This document shows, one piece after another, positions 28,501 through 40,500 of a DNA stretch of 64,000 nt. Every line of letters starts with the position of its first letter. The first letter of the stretch is position 1. Origin of the DNA: Tachypleus tridentatus (Eukaryota; Arthropoda; Merostomata; Xiphosura; Limulidae); contig NC_134829.1 of the NCBI RefSeq assembly GCF_004210375.1, positions 23,638,034 through 23,702,033 on the forward strand. Reading direction: 5' to 3'. A program made the translations under genes and the position numbers. The notes under the pieces were generated by a model. That model worked only from the letters and a program-made list of their open reading frames with translations. It did not search any database and was not told the DNA's origin.

Positions 28501-31500
28501 TGGTGATGACTAGCTGCTTTTCCTCTAGTCTTACACTGCTAAATTAGGGACGGCTAGCGCAGATAGACCTCGAGTAGCTTTGTGCGAAATTTAAACACAA
28601 ACAAACAAACAAACTCTCTGGCTTTGTTCGCATATCTCATGACTGCTTAATTTAACTAATAAGTAATATCCCGAGTGTAAACAACTTAACTCTGTCAAAT
28701 CTACATTCTGTCATTATTAGTTTTACTCTCTCCACGGATTATTTCTAAGGCCTCAGGTCATTGGAGCGTGAAAGATTATAACCTAAAATTCTGCTAAGAA
28801 TTTAATTGTATTTGGCTTCTTGTTTGTTCATTGTATCCGTGAAATCTTCCAAGAAATGAAGATAATAACGATGTTAGTAGACTTTGTTGTTGTCTGTTTT
28901 CACAGTACCTTTAATAAAATTGGCTTGTGCATTATAATACTGTTTATTTTTTCTTCACGCGTGATTCCTGCTGGCCCTTAAATCAAGGGCGTGATACCCA
29001 TCGGTGGACTGAGCGGATAACCCGATGTGGTTTTGTTGTATGGAAAAATAAACACACATCTTTTTCACGCAAACAACGAATTGTTTTCTAAGAATAGACA
29101 GAAAAGATAAAAAAGAAAAGATTATTTCACTTTTGAAAGCCTTATAAATGTGTTTTATTTCATTTAATAACTAATAATGTTTATTTGTATGCATACTTTA
29201 AAAATATATTACAAATAGTTTTAGCCTTCACAAGATAGATATACTTCTCATAGGACATCGAAACTATGATTAAAATATTTTATTTTATATAATTAATATT
29301 TTTGAACGCTATAACTCACAATGTATGTTTCTAAGTGAAACACTTCACGAAACATGATTATATGAATTATACTGTTTCAATAAATTTTTCAGATGTTTTT
29401 ACAACTCAGACGGAGATTTCTTGATAGGTAAGCTACTTATATAACAATAACATTAACCTTTGCCAACAATACTTGGAGTCTCGGGCTCTTTATTAACATC
29501 TATATATCTTTTTATAGCATTTAAAAGATATTTTACTTTATTAAGCTTTCGAACGAATTGATAGCTTTCTAATGCTTTATTAAAATCTCTATATATATGA
29601 TTACACATTATTAAAATCGATCTTGCTTTGTTAAGTTTTTAAAATTTTTCTGTTCTCAAATATCTTGTTCGTATGGCTATAATTGTATGAAGAATTGAAT
29701 GTTTATATTAAAAATATTGTTAACACTTTATTAAAGCATGAGAACAAAACCAATAGTAAAACGAATATGACTTCCATTGATATTTTGTTGAAAACCTGAA
29801 TGGAACATTTATATCCGTGTAAGGTATGTATTGTTAAGCACAGAGCTACACAATGGATTATCTGTCATGTGCTTATTAAGGTAATCGAATCCTTAATTTT
29901 AATGTTACAAACCCTCGACAATTTAAGCCAATAATATTATTACAAGTCGTGTCTACTCACTTTCAAATCGATATTTTTGAATGCTTATGTTTGCTTGTTG
30001 TTAAACACAAAGCTAAAAAAATGGGTTATTTGTGCTCTGCCCACAAAGAGTATGGAAACCTGGTTTTTAGTCTTAACAGCCCTAATCATGAATGTTTGTT
30101 ATTTTTCATAATTTTCAAGAGATCGCTGTTATGTGGCACCAGTTGTAAAAATATATACGCACGTTTGTTTTCTAAGTGTGCTAACTTATTACTAAAGTAA
30201 ACGATTTGAAAATTATATTTTGCTGAAATTGAGTCAATATTTTATGTTTTTTAACAGTATTATGTCGTTACTGCTAACATGTTGAAACTATTTACGTGAG
30301 ACTTTCATTTGAGGATTAAATCTGGCATATCTGTGACAGAGAGCTTTGAATTGTTACAATGTAAATGTATTAAGTGTAAAGTATGATTTTATTACTAATT
30401 GCCTTCAAGTTCCTCAACAAGGAAAACTTTGGATAACAACTGAATTCGGAAAGATGATTGTTGAACCAAACGAAATTTGTGTCCTCCAGGTAAAAGATTT
30501 AGATTTATCTTGTACGTTCATAAACACACATATATTTTTCATAATTCTTTTATTTGAATTTTGTAGCTCAAAATGCACAGTTTTTTTGTTTGTTTTGGAA
30601 TTTCGCACAAAGCAACTCGAGGGCTATATGTGCTAGCCGTCCCTAATTTAGCAGTGTAAGACTAGAGGGAAGGCAGCTAGTCATCACCACCCACCGCCAA
30701 CTCTTGGGCTACTCTTTTACCAACCAAATAGTGGGATTGACCGTCACATTATAACGCCCCCACGGCTGGGAGGGCGAGCATGTTTGTCGCGACTCGGGCG
30801 CGAACCCGCGACCCTCAGATTACGAAGCGCACGCCTTAACGCGCTAGGCCATGCCAGGCCATATACACAGAGAGACAGACACACGAAAAGTTTGATATTA
30901 TTCTATAAGGGTGTCGAAATATGATTTATTATAAACCACAACCTAGTACAGAGGTCTTATAAAAACTTAACATCGGTAAAATGGTTTAACTAGGCGAGAT
31001 AAACCTTCTATTATATAATTTTAGAAAATATTCCGGTAATTAATACTTTTCATAGATATTTTGACGTGGTAGGTGTATAACACAACAGTAAAGTAAACTT
31101 ATTAATTACTGGAGTAATGGTATATAACGTTCATTTCTTTAAATCATGCAATATTTAACGACTGGAGTAATGGTCGTGTAATATGTAACTTACATAGATC
31201 ATATTATTTAATGTATAATTTACATAAATCATGTAACATTTAACGACTGGTGTAAAGGTCATGTAATATATAGATCATATTATTTAATGTATGAAGTAGC
31301 TGTCATATAAATTATAGCGAATAAAATCGTATAAAATGTTATTTTATTTCAGCAAGGGATGAAATTCTCTGTTGAACTGAAAGGACCCACTCGTGGATAC
31401 ATTCTAGAAGTCTATGATAACCATTTTGTTTTGCCGCCACTCGGACCAATAGGTAGGTTCAGTTATTTCTAAATGAATTAAAAGATTAAATCCACTAAAG

Positions 31501-34500
31501 TATACGAAGGACAGACTCAATTTCTATGTCAAGGTTTAATTACAGATAACTTTCCTGTTTGATTTTAATTCGTTTGAAGTCCATGAGAGTTGAATATCGT
31601 GTATATGAATGGAACGAGTAATCATTGTTAAGAATATCAAACGAGTTTTATCTGACAGTTCGAATTAATCTCGACACAGGCTGGGAATGAGAGTATTGCT
31701 TTTATTATAATTTTCTTTCGGAACAAATATATTTCAAGGTGAATAAATAAAATTCAATTCCGAACATATGTGATATAAATATTTACAAATGTTTGTCCTC
31801 TGACAAAAGAGTTTACATGAAAAAAGAAATAAATATAAGTCAAGAAGTTGGTTTACAATAAATACATCACGAGCCCCTAGTCTAGGTTGCTATTAATTTG
31901 AAAAAGTGGCATTATAATTTTTTTTACGTTGATTCACTGTCACTTGCTTACGTTTTACGGTCAGTTTCATTTTTAACTATAAAAATAGAGGATCGCGGGC
32001 TCGAATCCCTGTCGCACCAAACATGCTCGCCCTTTCAGCTGTGGGTACGTTATAATGTGACGGTCAATCCCACTATTCGTTGGTAAAAGAGCAACCTACG
32101 AGTTGGCGGTGGGTGGTGATGACTAGCTGCCTTCCCTCTAGTCTTACACTGCTAAATTAGGGACGGCTAGCGCAAATAGCTCTTCAGTAGTTTTGCGCGA
32201 AATTCAAAACAAACAAACAAACTATAAAAATATATCTCGAAAATAACTCAGATATGGATTAACGGGGATATGCCTGTATACTCCCACCGATGCATGTTAT
32301 CCCCACAACATTCACCTGAAAGTGAAACTGAAATAAACTGGGCCATAGATTAAACACACCATTGGGACGTGATAGAAATAAAATAAATCTCTTTGTTTGG
32401 CTTAGGGTAGACGGGTAGGAGGTAGGGGACATGACAGGCCACTCTCAATCTGGCTCGTGGTTTCAATTAGGAAATTTTGTTGTTTTGTTGCTTTTACTGT
32501 TTGGATTGAAAATACCTTACACACCTGTTCACAACAGTAGTTTCGAGCGATTAATTTTTATGTTAAATTTATTTTGTAATAAAATTTCTTCTGAATTAAA
32601 ATCATTAATATTTGTATTATGTATTCTAGTAGTTAATTAAATGACATGTCATAACCTCTTAGGCGCCAACGGATTGGCTAATCCACGTGGCTTTCTCACC
32701 CCTGTGGCTTGGTTCGAAGATAGGGAGGTTTGCAATTATACAGTGATAAACAAGTTTCAAGGACGTCTGTTTGCTGCTTGCCAGGTTCAATTTTATTTTT
32801 AGTTTCGTAGCTCATAAGAACAAGGCGTAACTCTTTCATCATAACTGATTCATTTTTACGAACACTTTTAAAAATTGTTTTTACAGTAGAGAAATTTTGC
32901 TGAGTCAGAATTATGAGAATACTGTATAAATTTTTGATGGGTTGTTATCCAACAATAATCTTACGAAATCAGGAAAAAAAAAACACGTACTTTTTAAACT
33001 TCATTCGTAAACAAGTCAATAGCAGAAAAATTTTAAAAAGTTTACTGTTTGGTGTGCCAGTAAGAAATATAATGAGCAAAATAACGTTAGCAAAACAGTC
33101 TGAGATGAACAATTAACACATTCTAGGACGAATAATAAATACACTCTAGAATGAGTAATAAGTACAGTCTAGGCCAGGAATGGTGAACCTTTGAAAGTGG
33201 GTGTCCAAATTGGTGACAATCTTCTAAAACATTCTTTAGTGGTAATTTTTAAAAGGAGATTATCATGGCCTCCGTTAGTACAGTTAGTCTACGGACTTAC
33301 AACGCTCAAATCAGGGGTTCGATTCCCAACGGTGGGCTCAGTTGACAGCCACATATGGTTTTGCTATAAGAAAACACACATCATTATGAATTATTTTAAA
33401 TGAAATAGCATATAATTAATAACTATAGTAATTCACAATAAATACAATTAATGATTAGTAACAATAATAACGGACTTGGCCCGGCATGGCCAAGCGTGTT
33501 AAGGCGTGCGACTCGTAATCTGAGGGTTGCGGGTTCGCATCCCTGTGGCACCAAACATGCTCGCCTTTTTAGCCGTGGGGGCGTTATAATGTGATGGTCC
33601 ATTCCACTATTCGTTGGTAAAAGAGTAGCCGAAGAGTTGGCGGTGGGTGGTGATGACTAGCTGCTTTCCCTCTAGTCTTACACTGCTAAATTAGGGACGG
33701 CTAGCGCAGATAGCCCTCGAGAAGCTTTGCGCGAAATTCAAAAACAAACAAACTCAATAAATCATTGCACTAGACAGTTAATCCTTGTTTTTCTTTCAAT
33801 GATCCTAAATTTTCTCATTATTATTATTATTATTTTTATTTTTTTATTCTTTATTTTTTTATTTTTTTTTATTTTATGGTTACTTGTTGTTTGTTGTTTT
33901 TGGAATTTCGCACAAAGCTACTCGAGGGCTATCTCTGCTAGCCGTCCCTAATTTAGCAGTGTAAGACTAGAGGGAAGGCAGCTAGTCATCACCACCCACC
34001 GCCAACTCTTGGGCTACTATTTTACCAACGAATAGTGGGATTGACCGTCACATTATACACCCCCACGGCTGGGAGGGCGAGCATGTTTAGCGCGACGCAG
34101 GCGCGAACCCGCGAATTACGATTCGCACGCCTTACGCGCTAGGCCATGCCAGGCTTTATGGTTACTACTACTAGTAGTAGCATTTTCTCCATGGAGAAAA
34201 GCAACAAAAGAAGAAAAATACAAAAAATATATATATATTAAATGAAAACCAAAAAAAAAAAAAAAGAAATATATATGTATGAAAAACACAAAAAAATCAA
34301 AATGAAAATCAAAAACAAGAAAAAAATACAGAAAATGTATTAAAATAAAAAAAGAGGAAGAAATAACTAAAGGGAAAAAAAACTTTTCTTGTGCGTGCAT
34401 ACATGGACTGGGCCCTGAAATGGGCCTGAGTATAGTGTTATACGTTTACTCTAGCCCAAAGCTATTATAAAACAAATCCCTGAAAGACAGACGCTATCAA

Positions 34501-37500
34501 CGTTCGGGAGGGAGGAAGAGGTCTAATGTACCTGACCCTCCTGGGTATTTAACATCAATACCAAAATACCTGCTCAGCGAGACTCGACTCAATAAATTAT
34601 GAAATTATATTTTAGTTCAAAGCATGCGCAGAAATAAAATTAGCTAACTCGGTTACAATTTCCATCACTTCTTTAAGTTCCTTATAACAAGCTTGCACAC
34701 ATAGCTTCCTCGAGTATAATACAACTAAAGCCTACCAGTGGATGTCCAACATATTTTACAAATAGATTTATAAACCTGCTTCTTTACCAATCATGCTAGG
34801 CGCATCACCAGTTGTCATGGAAACTTTTTGAAAAGTCAACCTGTCGATTGGATAATTCGTTTACTATTGCCTCACATATTTCAGCCCCTGTGGTATGTTC
34901 AGGTAACGTTACCATGTTAACCAGTTCTTCACAGATTTCATCACCCTTACAAAATGAGGCAATAATGGCTAGCCTAGCTGATGATGTAACATCAGCGCTC
35001 TCATCAAGACAAATGGAAAGGAATTTACATTAACCAATATCTTTTGTTAGCTGTTTTGCTATGTTTATTTCCATCTTTAATATTCTATCTTTTACTGTGT
35101 TTCTACTCAGTGACAATTCCTCAATTCGCTGAATAATTTTCTTTTTTTTCTGGAAAACCTTCACAAAGGAAAGGATCACATTCTAATCATGATTATACTC
35201 CCCATCACTATGGTGTTTCCGATGTTGGCAATAATCTTTGAAATCTCAAAACTAGCAGCAACTAAGTTGGAACTACCTGAAACAAATATCATCAAAACAT
35301 TTGACTGCACGTTGTTGTTGTTAACTTCTTGAGAAATCTGTTCTTTCTGTTCTTGCTCACTCTTATCATAAAGCCGTTTATGAACAGTTTCATAATGCTA
35401 CTTTACAGACTAAGTACTGCACACCACTGATTCAGAACATAAGATACATAATACTTTATCACCTTTTTGTATAAGCATGCCCCACAAAATAACATAATTT
35501 TAACAATATAGTTCATGTATTTGCTGCGAAAAAATAAATGCTTATTTACCGTTATTATTTCTAAATATCCAGTATTCACTCACTAACAGAAGAAAAATAT
35601 AAGCAAAATGAAGCCAATACCAACAGTTTACTTCTATTTTTACTCAAGTACTGATGTGTACTTGGGTCTGCGAGGTATTCAAAACGTGTCATACGATGTC
35701 ACATGTTCCCACAACCACAAAGCTGGCACCAAGAAGGCGTGAGACGTCTCCTGTGAACATTTCTCACTGCTTCCGGGACTGGAAAAATCATTAGCTGCTG
35801 CATTTGGCAAAAATGATAATCATTACACATATATATATTAGCGTTACGGTTTAAAGAATTAAGAGGCGGCATTGCATACCTCGTGCCAGCAAATTTGTTT
35901 TCACGTGCTACCTTGTGCACCGGTGCCGTAGGTTCACCATCACTGTCCTAGGATGAACAAAAAATACTTTCCAGAATGAATTATTATATATACATTAATA
36001 AATAAAGTTTAGGGTGAACAAGAAACACATACTAAGATGAACAAAAACACACTCTAAGATAAATATTAAATATAGTTTAGGATGAACAGTAAACACACTC
36101 TAGAATGAAAAGTAAACATCGTGTTGGTGTAACAGTATCATAATATATATTGTTATACTTTAGCCTATTTCAATAGACCAACTACATTTTTAAACTTGGA
36201 ATAATAATAGTGCTTTAAATCTGTCTATTTTTTGTTGCTTTTTCTGATATGTGCCGGAGCACAGGTTGGCCATGCGGTAAAACTATGGATTTCAGAGTTG
36301 TCTATACGGGAACAAATGGTTTAGACACCGCTAATCATTCCTCGCACTAAAAATATATCTCGGAACGGCTGGTATGGGTATTAACACTTTTGCTGATAAG
36401 GAGAGAACAACGTTTCGACCTTCCTAGGTCATCTTCAAGAAACGTTGTTCTCTCCTTATCAGTAGAAGGTCGAAACGTTGTTCTCTCCTTATCAGTAAAA
36501 GTGTTAATACCCATACCAGCCGTTCTGAGATATATTTTTACTTCAAGTAGGCTTCTCGTCATCAAAAAGGACATTCCTTGCACTGTAACCTGTGGTTGCG
36601 TTATAAGAGTGACAGTCAATCCCTTAGCATGGCTGGAGGGTGATATGGTGCTGTTGAGTGGCAGTCTTCCCACTGATCAGTAGTTCAAAACTGGGGACGA
36701 CAGAAGATAACCTTAATATCTTTGTCTTAAATACAAAATACCATAATGTTTCGTGAGTCTTGTAATCCGATTTTATTCATTCAGTTTATCTGATATGATT
36801 AACTTTATAATAAAACGTTGCATAAGCTAACTAAAGTTAAATTCTTTTCTTTATCTTTAAAGATATAATGATATTATATGATATTTATTATTTCATATGG
36901 TTAAAATTGCTACGTTTGTCGTTAGCGTGCCTTAGCAGGTGTTGTATTTATGTTATATTTCACTTTGATATATTTTTTACAGCATCACTCTCCCTTTGAC
37001 GTGGTTGCTTGGCATGGAAACTATGTTCCTTACAAATATAACTTGTCAGACTTCATGGTGATCAACACTGTTTCTTTTGACCACGCGGTAAGTAGGCTTA
37101 CATCGTTACAGCATGATATTCTGTACATGATGTGAAATGATAAGTTTTGAAACTATCCATTATTTTGTATTAAAACTCTCGTCATTGCCTAACTTCTTGC
37201 TGATCAGTATTATATATTTTAATCATACGGTGTAAGTAAGCTTACATAATGACGCTACACTCTGTACATTATATGGAATAACATAGTGAAATGAACTATT
37301 TTTCATTTTTAAAACAAGTTTACAATACAGTAAGCTCGTGAGTAACGTGGGATAAAACATTCAGTTAAAATTCCTATTACGTTTAGTTAAAATTACGAGA
37401 TCGCACTACGTTTACTACGTGATATGAAGTTAATGGAATAAGCTAGCTTATTGAATCTAGCAAGCTTATTGGTTGAATAGAAAAGAAAATGTCACCACCA

Positions 37501-40500
37501 GTAATTCAGTATTTTTAATTATTTCGGTATCGTACACTCTCTCTGCCAGGGGATTGCACTCGGGTCCTTGTGCATGTGTATTTTTTGTATCTTGAGATAT
37601 TACACAGGCCTGCGAAACCATATTCATTATGATTATTATTTTTTTTTTACAGATGGGGAGGAAAAAAACTCTTGTTTAGATCAAATTATTATGTCGTTTA
37701 CCACAATGGACATTTTTTTAATTATTATGTTTGTTAACAAAAATACAAACAAACTGAAGGTTATTGTTTTCAATTAAGCACAAAGCTACACAATGGGCTA
37801 TATGTGCTCTGTCCATCATGGGTATCGAAACCCGGTTTTTAGCGTTATAAGTCCGCAGACAAACTGAAGGAAAAAGACAAACATTGATGTGAAACAAATA
37901 TGCACCCTCGTTCATCCTGATTTTGTTTGTGTGAAATCTAAGTATTTTAGTTTTCAAACTACGTTTTCTGGTCTTTCTTTATGTATTGTATCTGGATCAT
38001 CTTGTTTCATTAATCAGCAATAGTCAGCCATCATGCTGATGTTCTCTTTCCCTGTACTTCCTCTCCATTTCTCTGTCTTGATGAAACATTTCCCCTTGTT
38101 CTTTGCTGTCGATACTGATATCTTCAGGGAAATAGTCAGTATGTGAATGTAAGAACTGGGTCCCCATCTCAACTGGGGACCGGCATGGCCAAGCGTGCTA
38201 AGGCGTGCGACTCTTCATCTGAGGGTCGCGGGTTCGCATCCCCGTCGCGCCAAACATGCTCGCCCTCTCAGCCGTGGGGGCGTTATAATGGTATGTAAAA
38301 TCCCACTATTCGTTGGTAAAAAAGTAGCCCAAAAGTTGGCGGTGGATAGTGATGACTAGCTGCCTTACCTCTAGTCTTACATTGCTAAATTAGGGACGGC
38401 TATCTTTGTGCGAAATTCAAAATAAACAAACAATACATTTCAAGTCTGAATTTATCGAGCATGTTATTTTCGTAATTTACAGCAATCTATAACCAGTGGT
38501 TGTCAACATTTTAAGCATAACAAAATGTGACCCGATTTCAACGAAAATGGTTCACCTATATGACACTTTGGGAAAAATCTGTACATGATGGAGAAAAATA
38601 GATATCATTTTCAGATTCAGCGTACAGGAATTACTGTAGAGTTTGTAAACATTTCAAGCCAATAAAACCATCGCAGGCCTGTAAAGTAGACAAACATAAA
38701 GTTTGTTAGCAAATAGAAAATCAGTATGAAACATCTCTACACAAATTTGTACGGGATCTAAATTCGTATCCGAATTCTGGATCACTTTGAAGCATTTTCT
38801 TTTATGATGGGGGGGGGACAAGGCATTTTTATGATTTTCGGTTAATAATTCTTCGAAGTGTGAACGAATATGTATCACATTTCATGGGCATGTTAAGGCT
38901 GAGACTTGTCATCACACTACAACAATAACAAAATCCGGTTCATTTATAATTCTGGATCTCAAACGGGTTTTCCGAATTTTTGAAGGTGAAAATTTACGTT
39001 ATCCAATATAATGAACGGCGAGGCAAGAGTATGCAATCTCTCTGATTGCTCTTGTTTCTGTATGCTGTAAAATTAAGGATGTTTTAATTTTTTCCCCTTC
39101 TTTTCTTTTGTAGGATCCTTCTATTTTCACTGTTCTCACTTGTCCTTCGACCAAACCTGGAGTAGCCATCGCTGACTTTGTTATATTTCCTCCACGATGG
39201 TCAACTGCAGAAAATACTTTTCGGCCACCATATTTTCACCGTGAGTGGACGGGGTTTTGTGACACTTTACGTTAGAACAAAGTATATGCATACACATTAA
39301 AAGGATGTTTCCTGAGCGTGTGAAACCTCTCATTTAGTGAACTAAACTGTAGCAGAAAGCTGTTGTTGCGTAATATTCTGCTTCGAACGACATTTGCCAG
39401 GTTTTGTGTTTTACTTGTGATAGTTGATGTTTAGAGTACTCCGAGAGAATATGGTCATTTCATGGCTATCTTGATGTATATATGATTTAACAATGTAGCT
39501 GATGTACGCGTTCGTTGTAGGAAATACGGCTATTAGTAACTGAAACTTGATGAAGTATTTAACAGTGACCTGAAGATGACCTAAGAAGGTCGAAACCTTG
39601 TTCTCTATTTTAGTAAAAGTTTTTATACCCATACCAGCTGTATTGAGATAGAAGTGAAAATTTTGTTTTCACTAACAAAACCGTGTAAGAAATCACAAGA
39701 TTAGGAACCTCTAATGAGATAACCACTTAGTATATTTTCGGTAGAAAAATATTTTTTTCTTGAATAGGTATATTTCATTTTATTATTAATACAATTGGAA
39801 AAAAGCCAAAAATGTGAATTTCTCTACAAAAACATCCTACGTGTTTTGATTGTTTTTTTTGTAACTAATGATTTTACACCTAATTGTCTTTTTTTTTTTT
39901 TATTTTACAGGTAATTGCATGAGTGAGTTTATGGGCCTGATTTACGGTGCCTATGAAGCCAAGGTATATATTTTCTGCTTTGATTGCCTGTCTTTGTACT
40001 TATTCGAACTCAACAACAACAACAAAAAAAGCAGTTAACAACTGTGACCTTCTGTAACGATTTGACACACTGGTTACATAGTTTACTTTACTGGATTAAA
40101 ATAAAAGAAGACAAATTATTTAACGAGATTGTTTGATGTTTAAAGTGAAATCTCTTATATACTCTATACAATGCAACTAGGCTTGTTTTATTAGCGGTAA
40201 TTTCGCGAAGACATATAATATATATATAACACACACATATATATATATATTCGTATTTCAGAAGCAATCAAAATGATCTTCCCAGTCTACACATAAGTAA
40301 ATAGAAAGCCACTTCAATTCTGTTTTATAAAATAAACAAGTACGAATCAAAGGGTGCAAGTTTACTATTAATTTGTACAGGTGCTACTGCTTGGAATAAA
40401 TATATAAGACAGCAACACTGTTACACATTGTGCTTACAATATTTGAAGCGATAACCAATAAATAACTTAGATGAAGGTGTCCCTAGCTATTTGTTTTTTG

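Larger units (their letters stand above)
33175..35945 (-). mobile_element. hAT-type DNA transposon, dead, with nested SINEs
   Basis: Terminal inverted repeats: CAGGAATGGTGAACCT at 33175-33190 and, read inverted, CAGTGATGGTGAACCT at 35945-35930. Minus-strand coding remnants follow hAT order. A BED-type zinc finger near 35.49-35.35 kb (CILCSES ... [14 protein letters not shown]) comes first. Then comes transposase near 35.15-34.8 kb ([51 protein letters not shown]). Stops and frame changes make it inactive. Three SINEs (33266, 33478 and 33885) were inserted into its left half. It lies in HGD intron 10. Confidence 0.82.

Noticed and set aside
34116-34400. 94-codon Phe-rich minus-strand frame
   Set aside because: It arises from the A-rich low-complexity tract next to a SINE.
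36347-36683. Overlapping frames of 108 and 97 codons on opposite strands
   Set aside because: Both are read through the inverted arms of foldback copy 3; the mirror-image peptides are a consequence of the inverted repeat.
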